From assembly GCA_938003985.1 (NCBI GenBank), contig CALKWZ010000055.1:1-57471 (forward strand): a DNA stretch of 57,471 nt, written 5' to 3'. The translations under genes were made by a program, and so were the position numbers. The stretch comes from an uncultured Verrucomicrobiota bacterium. Lineage in GTDB: Bacteria > Verrucomicrobiota > Kiritimatiellia > CAIQIC01 > Lenti-01. The notes under the pieces were generated by a model. The model saw only the letters and a program-made list of their open reading frames with translations. It made no database searches and was not told the DNA's origin. The first letter of the stretch is position 1. Every line of letters begins with the position of its first letter. Positions 31,554 through 42,146 of this stretch are shown piece after piece.

Positions 31554-34418
31554 CTATTTCCGCACTTGCAGCCGATAGAACCCGTTGGACACGGGCGCAT
31601 AGGCGTTGGTGGCCAGCCCCGAGGCCAGCGGCTGGAAAGGCCGCTGCAAGTCGGGCGTGAACCACACGTCATAGGCGCGATTCTCGAGGAAGGACCATTG
31701 CAAGGCCACCGGCGGACCGAACGCCAGCGGGTCCATCGCGAAAAACGACTGGGCCTGGTTCGGATGCGTGCCGGCGATTTCTTCCGCGCGGTTGTCGTAG
31801 CCGTCGCCGTCGGTGTCCTCGTCCGCCGGCGGCCCGTAGGGCGTGCCGAAATATTCCTGGCGCCATTCGTTCGGAATGCCGTCGCCGCGCACTTCGGCAT
31901 GGAGCAAATTCACCCGTTGCGGGCGCACGTTCACGGTGTTGTAGCCGTACTGGCGGTATTCGTCGCGCTCGCCCCAGGCCCGTTCGCCCAGCACGGTCCG
32001 CGACAGATAGCGGTCGTTTCCGTTGGTCGAAGACGACGCGATCACGCCGCAAATGAACAGGTTCGAGGCCGATTCCGGCCCGGCCGCGTTGAGCGCGCTC
32101 CAGGGCAGCGCCGCTTCCCAGCGCTTCGTCCGGCGGTTGGCCGCCTCGCCCGCCGTCGTCGTCGCCACCGTGCCCGTGCCGTGGAACTGCGAGAGCTTCG
32201 CGGCGGTCATCGGCACGAACTCGCTCCAGTTGGTGCCGACGTAGAAAACGCCCTGCCCGAAGTTGTAGCCGCCGGGACCGCCCAGATCGAAATTGGTGTA
32301 GGCCGGACCATCGCCGAAGGTATCGCCCAGGATCAGCGCGAAGTCCATCGGCTCCGTGAAGCGCACGTTGTGCAGGAAATCCAGCGCATTCGGCTTGCCG
32401 GTCTTGTGCCACAGGTTCCAGGCGTTGTCCGTCAGCGTGTCGAGTCCGACGAACAACACGACCGCGTTGTTGCTGCCGCCGATGTCCATTCCGTGCCCGC
32501 CGAGATAGAGATAATCGGCGTCGGCGTTCGCCCAGACGCTGCCGAAATCGCCGAACCCCCGCGGCGCGTCCAGCTTCCGCAACGGCGGACCCAGGGTCGC
32601 CAGATCGAAATTGTCGCCCACGTTGTCCGGAAATTCCCCGGGCGGATTGTCCGCGACGACCGGCGAGCCGTTGCCGACGACCGGCGCCGGCGGCCAGTAC
32701 GGCGCGGACGCGCCCGCGACGGGGAACGACCACCCCCGCTTGGCGTTGTCGTCCCAGAGCCCGGCGGCCGTGAAATGCACCGCGATCCGCTCGGCGTTGG
32801 CCGGCACGGCCAACGCGCCTTCCCAGCGCGCGCCGGAGACGTTCGCCAGCGCCACCGCGGTCGTCGCGGCGAACGAGCCTTCGGCGTACGAGACCCAGGC
32901 CGTCACCGCGCCCGCGCCCGCCAGCGGCCCCATGTCCGCTTCGTAGCGCAGCGTGGCGTTCGATCCGGCGCCGGCCGGATCCGGCGCAACGGACGCGCGC
33001 TCCAAGAGCGCCTGCCAGTTGTAGTCGTAGTTGTTGTGCCAGGTGCCGGCGCCGTCGTGGAACACGAACGCCACGCGCTGCGTGGCCGCGGCCGGCACCG
33101 TGAATTCATATTCCCAGCGCTGGCTCGCCGCGTTCCACGTCATGGGCTCGTCCGCGAAGGCGCTGGCGAACGCGTCCTGGCCCAGATGGATCCGGACCGG
33201 ACTCGCGCCGGCCAACGGGCCTTCCGTCGCGCGATACGAGATTTTCGCCGCCTGCCCGCGCAGCGGGAACGCCGGCTCCACCCGCACCTGGCGGCGATTC
33301 GTGACGATCGCCGAATCGAAGATCAGCCCGTCGCTGCGGATACCCCGCAGTTGCAGGACGTCGTTGGTGACATGCACCGACACGTGGTGGTAGCAGGTCG
33401 TCGCGTAGGCCTGCGCCGATTCGCCGACCGCGGAGGCATAGAGCCGCCCGCCCCCGCCGCCGGCGACGAGGTAGCGCACGCCGCGGATCGGCACCATGCG
33501 CTGGTAGTTGTGGCTATGGCCGCCGACGAGGAAATCGGCCTCGTATCTCGTCAGGATCGGCGCCCAGTTGGTCTTGTAGTAGTCGTCGCCGGCGCGCTCG
33601 CCGTAGGAATACGGCGGCCGGTGGGCCAGGGCGATCGTCCAGACCGCGGCCGGATCGTTCGCCGCCGCCTGCAATTCGCGCGCCAACCACTCGCCCTGCG
33701 ACACGGCTTCGATTTCGGTGTTCAGTGAAATGAACCGGACGTTGCCCACCGCAAAGGAATAGAAACCGTTGCCCAAGGAGGGCTCCGGCAGCGAGAACAG
33801 CCGCTGGTAAAGCCCGCGCGTGACGTCCGATCCCGGCGCGGCGTCGTGGTTGCCCATCGTGGGCATGTAGACCGCCCGCGCCAATTCGTTCGAACAAATC
33901 CGGAAAAACACGTCCCAGGTCTCGAAGCCGGAACCGCTGAACGCTTCCTCGGCCATGTCGCCGAGGCTGACGATGAACGGCGGATCTTCCGCCACGATCT
34001 GGTCCGCAACGCCTTGCGCGCCGGCCTCGTTGATGCCGCCCTGCAAGTCCCCGTGGAACACGAAATGCAGCGGCCGGCCATCCGCCGGCGCGGTCCGGAA
34101 GGTGCCGGGTTCGACGTATCCATCGGTGGACGACGCCTCATAAAAATAGCGCGTGCCGGGTTCCAGCCCGCGCAAGGCGATCGCATGCAGATGCGTGCCG
34201 CCCCCGTCGCGTTCGATCCGGTCGTAGTTGGTCGTCGTGCCGTAGCGGACCGTGCCGCGGCCGGCTTCCGGCCGGTCCCACGTGATCGTGGCCGTCGTGG
34301 TCGGGTCTTCCGTCCAGCTGGCCCGGACGGGCGTGCGATAGGCTTGCCCGGCGGCCAAGGTCGCTCCCAGCAGCGACGTCGCCCCGATCCACGTCAGCAC
34401 ATTTGCATTCCGACCCAT
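31554..34418 (-). CDS. Exported modular metallophosphoesterase (purple-acid-phosphatase-like)
   Basis: A 954-aa protein from the ATG at 34418 (AAAGGGG upstream). Residues 1-25 are a signal peptide. About 28-110 is an Fn3-like N-domain of the purple acid phosphatase type. The calcineurin-like core has HGDLQ (122-126), SLGDM (D154), GNHD (189-192), LAHRP (H266) and GGHSH (299-303). At about 365-560 there are two beta modules resembling starch-binding CBM25. Then comes a domain with GGHGMDIGGSNNAVVLFVGLD, a single calcium repeat (DEDTDGDGYDNRAEEIAGTHP, cited in part), and a C-terminal module ending FYRLQVRK. It is probably an extracytoplasmic phosphatase that may attach to glucans. It is divergent from the M16 peptidase gene across a LacI-type palindrome. 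Confidence 0.87.
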   Translation of the reverse strand: MGRNANVLTWIGATSLLGATLAAGQAYRTPVRASWTEDPTTTATITWDRPEAGRGTVRYGTTTNYDRIERDGGGTHLHAIALRGLEPGTRYFYEASSTDGYVEPGTFRTAPADGRPLHFVFHGDLQGGINEAGAQGVADQIVAEDPPFIVSLGDMAEEAFSGSGFETWDVFFRICSNELARAVYMPTMGNHDAAPGSDVTRGLYQRLFSLPEPSLGNGFYSFAVGNVRFISLNTEIEAVSQGEWLARELQAAANDPAAVWTIALAHRPPYSYGERAGDDYYKTNWAPILTRYEADFLVGGHSHNYQRMVPIRGVRYLVAGGGGGRLYASAVGESAQAYATTCYHHVSVHVTNDVLQLRGIRSDGLIFDSAIVTNRRQVRVEPAFPLRGQAAKISYRATEGPLAGASPVRIHLGQDAFASAFADEPMTWNAASQRWEYEFTVPAAATQRVAFVFHDGAGTWHNNYDYNWQALLERASVAPDPAGAGSNATLRYEADMGPLAGAGAVTAWVSYAEGSFAATTAVALANVSGARWEGALAVPANAERIAVHFTAAGLWDDNAKRGWSFPVAGASAPYWPPAPVVGNGSPVVADNPPGEFPDNVGDNFDLATLGPPLRKLDAPRGFGDFGSVWANADADYLYLGGHGMDIGGSNNAVVLFVGLDTLTDNAWNLWHKTGKPNALDFLHNVRFTEPMDFALILGDTFGDGPAYTNFDLGGPGGYNFGQGVFYVGTNWSEFVPMTAAKLSQFHGTGTVATTTAGEAANRRTKRWEAALPWSALNAAGPESASNLFICGVIASSSTNGNDRYLSRTVLGERAWGERDEYRQYGYNTVNVRPQRVNLLHAEVRGDGIPNEWRQEYFGTPYGPPADEDTDGDGYDNRAEEIAGTHPNQAQSFFAMDPLAFGPPVALQWSFLENRAYDVWFTPDLQRPFQPLASGLATNAYAPVSNGFYRLQVRK

Positions 34419-34437
34419 GTTGGCCCCTTTCCCCGGA

Positions 34438-34467
34438 AAAATAACCGCCGGCACGGCGCCCTCGCAA
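34438..34467 (-). promoter_or_regulatory. Candidate promoter of the metallophosphoesterase
   Basis: Minus strand: TTGCGA (34462-34467), 18 bp, TATTTT (34438-34443). The perfect palindrome at 34469-34482 abuts its upstream side by one base. Confidence 0.4.
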
Positions 34468-34468
34468 G

Positions 34469-34482
34469 TCGAAACGTTTCGA
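34469..34482. promoter_or_regulatory. Perfect 14-bp LacI-family-type operator
   Basis: TCGAAACGTTTCGA is a perfect palindrome with a central CG, the typical shape of LacI/GalR-family operators. It lies in the divergent gap between the exported phosphatase and the M16 peptidase, next to the -35 of the former and about 28 bp upstream of the -10 of the latter, so one regulator could control both. The regulator is not in the window. Confidence 0.55.
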
Positions 34483-34509
34483 TGGTTTTCTTTTTCCCCC
34501 CGCCCGTGC

Positions 34510-34522
34510 TAGGTTACGGCCC
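34510..34522 (+). promoter_or_regulatory. Extended -10 for a probably leaderless M16 peptidase transcript
   Basis: TGC-TAGGTT (TAGGTT at 34510-34515) ends exactly 7 nt before the ATG at 34523 with no Shine-Dalgarno in between. Box sequence and distance copy those of upp. Confidence 0.45.
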
Positions 34523-37135
34523 ATGAATCGTTGGTTCCATCGGGTCGGCCTCTGCGCCGCCCTTCTCGCCACCCCGGAGCAGCTTATGGCCCAGGATCCC
34601 GTCGACGTCTTGAAAACCGCCCATGCCGGCATCCGCCGCCTCGTCCTGGACAACGGCCTGGTCGTCCTGCTCAAGGAAGACCGCAGCGCGCCCATGGTCG
34701 CCCTCCAGTTCTGGGTCGGCGCCGGCTCCATCCATGAAGCGGAAAACCTCGGCGGCGGCCTTTCGCACTATCTCGAGCACATGGTCTTCAAGGGCACCCC
34801 CACGCGCGGACCGGCCCAGGTCTCGCAGGAAATCGCCGACGCGGGCGGCGAAATCAACGCCTACACGTCCAACGACCGCACCGTGTTCCACGCCACCTTG
34901 CCGGCCGAGCGCTGGCTCGTCGGGCTCGACGTGCTCGGCGACGCCGTCTTCCATCCCGCCTTCCCCGAGGACGAATGGGCCCGCGAGCGGGAAGTCATCC
35001 TGCGCGAAGTGGACATGAGCGAAGACGATCCCGGCCGCGTCCTGAACCGCCTGACGTGGGAAACCGCCTACCGCGTCCATCCCTACCGCGTGCCCATCAT
35101 CGGCTGGCGCGACATCCTGACCACCATGGGCCGCGACGATCTCGTCGCCTACCACCGCCGCCATTACTCGCCCGACAACGTGATTCTCGCCGTCGCCGGC
35201 GACGTGCCCCTCACCGACCTGGAAGCGGCCATCCGCGAGCGGCTGGAAAAAATTCCGCGCACGACCCGCGCGCCGGTCCTCGTGCCGGCGGAGCCCCCGC
35301 AACTGGCCGAACGGTTCGCGCGCAAAACCGGCGCCTACGAAGTCACCCGCATCGCCTGGGTCTTCCATGCCACCGACTTGGCCGACCCCGACACGCCGGC
35401 GCTGGACGTGCTGGCCTCCGCCGTCGGCTCCGGCCGCTCGTCGCTGCTGGTCAAGCGCCTGCGCGAGGAACGCCAGATCGTCCTCGACGTGGACGCCTGG
35501 AGCTACACGCCCAAGGATCCCGGCCTCTTCGGCATCCATGCCGAATGCGAACCCGAGAAGGAAACCGAAGTCATCGCCGCCCTCCGCGATGAAGTCGCGC
35601 GCTGGCAGACGGAACCGTTCGACTCCGCCCGCATCGAGCAGGCCCGCCGCGAAGTGCTCGTCGGCGCGATCCAGGAACTGGCCGCCATGGACGGCCAGGC
35701 GGCCGCAATGGCCTCCGGCGAATTCTACGCCGCCGATCCCCGCCACACCGAGGTCTATCTGGACAAGGTGCGGCAAGTCACCCCCGACGACCTGACCCGC
35801 GTCGCCCGCAAGTACCTGCGGCCCGAAAACGGCTCCTGGACCATTCTGGCGCCGGCGGCCGAATCCGCGGCCGGCGCGGACCGCGCGGCCGCCGCCGATC
35901 TGCACGTCCAGGACCACGTCTTTCCCGACGGCCTGCGCCTGATCGTCCGCGAGGACTCCCGCCTGCCCATGGCCTACGTCGCCGCGGTGCTCGGCGGCGG
36001 GCTTTTGGCCGAGACCGACGGCCAGGCCGGCGTGTCGCAGCTCGCCTCCGATCTGCTCACCCGCGGCACGTCGCGGCATACCGCCGCCGAACTGGCCGAG
36101 CTCCTCGAATCGCGCGCCGTATCGCTGGCGAGCTTCTCGGGCCGCAACAGCTACGGCCTGTCCGCCGCGGGACTTTCCGAAGACCTCCCCCTCATGTTGG
36201 ACACCGTCGCCGCATGCCTGCTCGATTCGCAGTTCCCCGAAGACGAACTCGAAAAACAGCGCGCGCTCCAGTTGGCCGCCATCCGCCGCGCGCTGGAAAA
36301 ACCCATGACCCACGCCCAGCAGATGGTGCGCGACGCCATGTTCCCCGGCCATCCCTACCGCTTCTCCACGCTCGGCGATCCCGCGGCCGTCGCGGCGCTG
36401 GCCCGCGCCGACGTCCAGGCGCACCATCGCAAGCTGCTCGGCGCCTCCAACCTCGTCCTCGCCGTGTTCGGCGACGTGAAGAAAGACGCCGTCGTGGCCG
36501 CCGTCGCCGCCGCGTTCGCCGACCTGCCGGCGAATCCCCCGCCCGCCTGGCCGGCCTTGCCGCCGCCCCCCGCCGCCGCCGTCCGGACCGAAAAACAGCT
36601 CCCGTTCAAGCAAACCGTCTTGGTCCGCGCCTGGCCCGGCATCGCCTCCGGCGATCCCCGCGAAGACGCCGTCTCCGTGCTGATGGATGCCCTGAGCGGA
36701 CTGTCGTCCGACCTGTTCATCGAAGTGCGCGACAAGCGCGGCCTGGCCTACTACGTCGGCGCCACGCACTTCACGGGACCGGTCGGCGGCCTGTTCACGA
36801 TCTACGCGGGCACCACGCCCGAAGGCCGCGCGGAAGTGGAAGCGCAAATCCAAGCCCAGACCGAGCGCCTGCGCGGCGCCGGGGTGCGGCCGGACGAATT
36901 CTCCCGCGCCGTCGAGCAGCTTCGCGCCGATCAGGCCCGCACGCTCCAGAACAACGGGGCCATGGCCCAGCAATGCGCGCTCGACGAGCTGCTCGGGCTG
37001 GGCTACCGCCACTCCCTCACCACCGCCGAGCGCCTGCAAAACCTGACGCCCGACGCCGTGCGCGCCGCCGCCGAAACGATCTTTTCGTCCCCCGGCGAGG
37101 CGGTCGCCGTCGTGCTGCCCGGCGACGCTCCGTGA
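34523..37135 (+). CDS. Exported M16-family zinc peptidase, fused two-lobe form
   Basis: An 870-aa protein with a signal peptide at about residues 1-23 (ending LMAQD). The first lobe has the inverted zinc motif HYLEH at 82-86 and a downstream Glu cluster EREVILREVD (about 155-164) that supplies the third ligand. The second lobe starts near residue 455 (HVFPDGLRLIVREDSRLPM) and is catalytically silent, lacking HxxEH, as in other M16 pairs. It contains the M16 substrate-binding KRGLAYYVGA segment. It probably degrades peptides in the periplasm. Expression may be leaderless and under the palindrome at 34469. Its stop overlaps the next start (GTGA). Confidence 0.92.
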   Translation: MNRWFHRVGLCAALLATPEQLMAQDPVDVLKTAHAGIRRLVLDNGLVVLLKEDRSAPMVALQFWVGAGSIHEAENLGGGLSHYLEHMVFKGTPTRGPAQVSQEIADAGGEINAYTSNDRTVFHATLPAERWLVGLDVLGDAVFHPAFPEDEWAREREVILREVDMSEDDPGRVLNRLTWETAYRVHPYRVPIIGWRDILTTMGRDDLVAYHRRHYSPDNVILAVAGDVPLTDLEAAIRERLEKIPRTTRAPVLVPAEPPQLAERFARKTGAYEVTRIAWVFHATDLADPDTPALDVLASAVGSGRSSLLVKRLREERQIVLDVDAWSYTPKDPGLFGIHAECEPEKETEVIAALRDEVARWQTEPFDSARIEQARREVLVGAIQELAAMDGQAAAMASGEFYAADPRHTEVYLDKVRQVTPDDLTRVARKYLRPENGSWTILAPAAESAAGADRAAAADLHVQDHVFPDGLRLIVREDSRLPMAYVAAVLGGGLLAETDGQAGVSQLASDLLTRGTSRHTAAELAELLESRAVSLASFSGRNSYGLSAAGLSEDLPLMLDTVAACLLDSQFPEDELEKQRALQLAAIRRALEKPMTHAQQMVRDAMFPGHPYRFSTLGDPAAVAALARADVQAHHRKLLGASNLVLAVFGDVKKDAVVAAVAAAFADLPANPPPAWPALPPPPAAAVRTEKQLPFKQTVLVRAWPGIASGDPREDAVSVLMDALSGLSSDLFIEVRDKRGLAYYVGATHFTGPVGGLFTIYAGTTPEGRAEVEAQIQAQTERLRGAGVRPDEFSRAVEQLRADQARTLQNNGAMAQQCALDELLGLGYRHSLTTAERLQNLTPDAVRAAAETIFSSPGEAVAVVLPGDAP

Positions 37136-37863
37136 GCCGTCCTTTTTTCCAGCGCAAGCGCACCTGGATCGCCGTCGCGATCGTGGCCGGCGCCGCGCTG
37201 GCCGCGCCGCACCGCGCCGAAATCGCCGCGGCGCTCCACCGGCTGGAGTGGGCGGACGTGGAAGCCGCCGTGCGCGCCGCCGGCCCCTGGGCGCCGTTGC
37301 TGTGCATCGCGCTCAACGCGCTGTTCACCGTGCTGTTCCTGCCGACCACGCTGGTCTGCGTGCTCGTTTCGCTGCTGTTCGGCATCACCCGGGGCTTGCC
37401 GATCTGCCTGGCGGGCCTCGCGCTGGGCATGGGCGGCGCCTTCCTGTTTTCCCGCTATCTCGCCCGCGACTGGATCGAGCGCCGCATCGGCCACACCCGC
37501 CTTTTCCGGCGGCTGGAGGAAAACGTCCGCCGCGAGGGCTGGAAGCTCGTGTTTTTCACGCGCCTGCTGCCCATCAATCCCTACGGGTTCCTCAATTACG
37601 CCTACGGGCTTACCGGGCTGTCGTTCGGCTCCTACCTCGCGGCCTCCATCGTCGGCGTGATTCCCAACGTCCTGGCGCTGATGTGGACCGCCAAGGCCGC
37701 CGGCAAGATCGCCCGCGGGCAGATGGATTGGCGCGTGCTGGCCATCCTGTTCGCCGGCGCCGGCCTGTTCGCCGCCCTGGCGTGGCTCCCGAAACTCCTG
37801 CGCCGCCGGGGCCGGCTCGTCGCCCTGCCCGACGCCGACGAGCCCGAAGAAGACGAGGCCTAG
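37132..37863 (+). CDS. VTT-domain (TVP38/TMEM64/DedA-like) membrane protein
   Basis: A 243-aa membrane protein starting at GTG 37132, which overlaps the M16 stop. It has an N-terminal TM segment (about 11-26) and hydrophobic stretches around 50-105, 150-185 and 200-222. The VTT/SNARE-associated signature is FFTRLLPINPYGFLNYAYGL, near residues 143-162, with the RxxPxxP-type core. Members are thought to act as lipid scramblases or transporters. The C-terminus is acidic (DADEPEEDEA) and cytoplasmic by inference. It is coupled to the M16 peptidase gene, suggesting an envelope function. Confidence 0.85.
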   Translation: MSRPFFQRKRTWIAVAIVAGAALAAPHRAEIAAALHRLEWADVEAAVRAAGPWAPLLCIALNALFTVLFLPTTLVCVLVSLLFGITRGLPICLAGLALGMGGAFLFSRYLARDWIERRIGHTRLFRRLEENVRREGWKLVFFTRLLPINPYGFLNYAYGLTGLSFGSYLAASIVGVIPNVLALMWTAKAAGKIARGQMDWRVLAILFAGAGLFAALAWLPKLLRRRGRLVALPDADEPEEDEA

Positions 37864-37892
37864 CCGCGTTGGCGCGGCTGCGTCCAACCATG

Positions 37893-37924
37893 AAAAAAGC
37901 GGGGCGCGCCTGCGCGCGCCCCGC
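37893..37924 (-). terminator. Intrinsic terminator of the dnaK-groESL unit
   Basis: A perfect 11-bp GC stem (37899-37909 with 37914-37924, GCGGGGCGCGC and its complement) with a 4-nt loop is followed on the minus strand by six T (37898-37893). It lies 24 nt after the groEL stop. Confidence 0.88.
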
Positions 37925-37947
37925 CGCCTATCCCGGACGGATCCGGG

Positions 37948-39588
37948 TTAGTACATGTCGCCCATGCCGCCCATGCCGCCGCCGCCCGGCATCGGAGGCA
38001 TCGCGTCCTTCTTCTGCGGGATCTCGCACACCATCGCTTCGGTGACGAGGAGCAGGCCGGCGATGCTGGCCGCGTTCTGCAGCGCGCCGCGGGTGACCTT
38101 GGTCGGATCGATGATGCCGGCCTTGATCATGTCGCCGTACTTGCCGGTGGCCACGTCGTAGCCGTAGGCGCCCTTGCCGTTGCGGACTTCCTGCACGACG
38201 ATGGAACCGTCGACGCCGGCGTTTTCCGTCAGCTGGCGCAGCGGGGCTTCGCACGCCTTGCGCACGATGTCCACGCCGATCTTGGCTTCGCCCGACACCT
38301 TCAGGTCGTCCAGCGCGGACTGCGCGCGGATGAGCGCGACGCCGCCGCCCGGCACGATGCCTTCCTCGACCGCCGCGCGCGTGGCGTGCAGCGCGTCTTC
38401 GACGCGGGCTTTCTTTTCCTTCATCTCGGTCTCGGTCGCCGCGCCGACGTTGATGACGGCCACGCCGCCGGCGAGCTTCGCCAGGCGTTCCTGGAGCTTC
38501 TCGCGGTCGTAGTCCGAGGTGGTCTCCTCGATCTGGCGCCGGATCTGGCCGATGCGGCCCTGGATGTCGGACGTCTTGCCCGCGCCTTCCACGATCGTCG
38601 TGTTTTCCTTGTCGACCGTGATGCGCTTGGCGCGGCCCATGTCCGCCAGCGAGAGGCTCTCGAGCTTGAGGCCGAGGTCTTCGCTGATGAACTTGCCGCC
38701 GGTCAGGACGGCGATGTCTTCCATCATGGCCTTGCGGCGGTCGCCGAAGCCGGGGCTCTTGACCGCGCAGATCTGGAGCGTGCCGCGCAGCTTGTTGACC
38801 ACCAGCGTGGCCAGCGCCTCGCCTTCGATGTCTTCGGCGATGATCAGCAGGGGCTTGCCGCTCTTGGCCACGTTCTGCAGCACCGGCAGCAGATCCTGCA
38901 GGTTCGAGATCTTCTTCTCGAACAGGAGGATGTAGGCGTCGTCGAGCACCACTTCCATCGTGTCCGGCTTGGTCACGAAGTACGGGCTCAGGTAGCCCTT
39001 GTCGAACTGCATGCCTTCGACCACGTCCAGCGTGGTTTCGATGCCCTTGGCTTCCTCGACGGTGATCGTCCCGTCCTTGCCGACCTTGTCCATCGCCTGG
39101 GCGATGATCTTGCCGATGGTGGTTTCGCCGTTGGCGGAAATCGTGCCGACCTGGGCGATTTCCTCGTTGTCCTTCACCTTCTTGCTCTGCTTCTGCAGGG
39201 CCTCGACCACGGTTTCCGTGGCCAGGTCGATGCCGCGGCGGAGTTCCACCGGATTGGCGCCGGCGGTCACGTTCTTCAGGCCTTCGCGGTAGATCGCCTC
39301 GACCAGCACGGTCGCGGTCGTGGTGCCGTCGCCGGCGATGTCGCTCGTCTTGCTGGCGACTTCGCGGACCATCTGGGCGCCCATGTTCTCGAACGGATTC
39401 TCCAGCTCGATTTCCTTGGCGACGCTGACGCCGTCCTTGGTGATCGTGGGGCTGCCGAACTTCTTCTCCAGCACGACCGTGCGGCCGCGCGGGCCCAGCG
39501 TGCTCTTGACCGCCTTGCTCAGTTTCTCGACGCCGCGCAGCACGTGCTGCCGGGCTTCCGCGTCATACGCGATTTGTTTCGCTGCCAT
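37948..39588 (-). CDS. groEL: 60-kDa chaperonin GroEL
   Basis: A 546-aa protein of normal family length. It starts AAKQIAYDAEARQHVLRGVEKL and contains STLGPRGRTVVLEKKFG, the ATP-binding AGDGTTTATVL and DIEGEALATLVVNKLRG. It also has EEGIVPGGGVALIRA and the flexible Gly/Met tail GGGGMGGMGDMY. It folds client proteins in a double-ring cytoplasmic chamber capped by GroES. AAGGAG precedes the ATG, and it lies 21 nt after groES. A strong terminator follows. Confidence 0.99.
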   Translation of the reverse strand: MAAKQIAYDAEARQHVLRGVEKLSKAVKSTLGPRGRTVVLEKKFGSPTITKDGVSVAKEIELENPFENMGAQMVREVASKTSDIAGDGTTTATVLVEAIYREGLKNVTAGANPVELRRGIDLATETVVEALQKQSKKVKDNEEIAQVGTISANGETTIGKIIAQAMDKVGKDGTITVEEAKGIETTLDVVEGMQFDKGYLSPYFVTKPDTMEVVLDDAYILLFEKKISNLQDLLPVLQNVAKSGKPLLIIAEDIEGEALATLVVNKLRGTLQICAVKSPGFGDRRKAMMEDIAVLTGGKFISEDLGLKLESLSLADMGRAKRITVDKENTTIVEGAGKTSDIQGRIGQIRRQIEETTSDYDREKLQERLAKLAGGVAVINVGAATETEMKEKKARVEDALHATRAAVEEGIVPGGGVALIRAQSALDDLKVSGEAKIGVDIVRKACEAPLRQLTENAGVDGSIVVQEVRNGKGAYGYDVATGKYGDMIKAGIIDPTKVTRGALQNAASIAGLLLVTEAMVCEIPQKKDAMPPMPGGGGMGGMGDMY

Positions 39589-39609
39589 GTGTGTCTCGCT
39601 CCTTCTCGA

Positions 39610-39900
39610 TTAGTCTGCCAGCACGCCGAGGATGTCTTCCTCGCGCATGATCTGGTATTCCTTGCCGTCCAACTTGATTTCCGTGCCGCCGTACTTCGGC
39701 ATCAGGACCTTGTCGCCCTTCTTGACGTTGAAGGGAATCTTGTTGCCCTTCTCGTCGATCTTGCCGGTGCCCACCGCGATGACCTTGCCCTGCTGGGGCT
39801 TTTCCTTCGCGGTGTCGGGGATGATGATCCCGCCCTTCTTGACTTCGTCTTCCTTCACGGGCTCGACGAGCACGCGATCGCCCAACGGTTGGATCTTCAT
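39610..39900 (-). CDS. groES: 10-kDa co-chaperonin GroES
   Basis: A 96-aa protein, MKIQPLGDRVLVEPVKEDE at the start, with the mobile-loop region KKGGIIIPDTAKEKPQQGKV that contacts GroEL and the closing YQIMREEDILGVL. The longer open frame extends far upstream inside dnaK, but the ATG at 39900 is set by homology and by purine-rich sequence (AGGAG, AAGG) before it. It is the middle gene of dnaK-groES-groEL. Confidence 0.98.
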   Translation of the reverse strand: MKIQPLGDRVLVEPVKEDEVKKGGIIIPDTAKEKPQQGKVIAVGTGKIDEKGNKIPFNVKKGDKVLMPKYGGTEIKLDGKEYQIMREEDILGVLAD

Positions 39901-39980
39901 ATCTGCCTTGTCTCCTGGGGTTGTGATGAAAGCCGGCGCCGCGGCGGGGCGTCGCCCCGCCGCCGCTCCGGCCGGTTCGT

Positions 39981-41909
<1,929 letters not shown>

Positions 41910-41929
41910 TGGAGTTCCTCTTCTTTCCT

Positions 41930-42110
41930 AAAATTGAGTTTCGATACAACCCTTCACCCATATCAGTGCAACTAACATGCCAAAAGAAGCAAATAGCGCG
42001 TTATATATTGCATATTAAGCAGATATGTCGATTTAGGATTGCGAGACGACATCTTTAATAGTCGAATAATGCGCCATTGTGTCTCACCCAGATGCAACAA
42101 ATGGCACACT
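41930..42110 (-). promoter_or_regulatory. AT-rich region with candidate dnaK promoters
   Basis: This stretch in the hisS-dnaK gap is strikingly AT-rich against the GC-rich surroundings. Candidate minus-strand pairs are TCGACA (42026-42031) with TATATA (42002-42007) at 18 bp, and TTGCAC with TGTATC at 17 bp closer to the gene. No CTTGAAA/CCCCAT heat-shock sigma pair and no CIRCE element were found. The mode of heat control is therefore open. Confidence 0.4.
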
Positions 42111-42146
42111 TGGTTCTCTCGAATTCCCCATTCCGCCCCTCGGCGG

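Noticed and set aside
41910..42146. CIRCE element before dnaK
   Set aside because: I looked for TTAGCACTC-N9-GAGTGCTAA or a close variant on both strands and found none.
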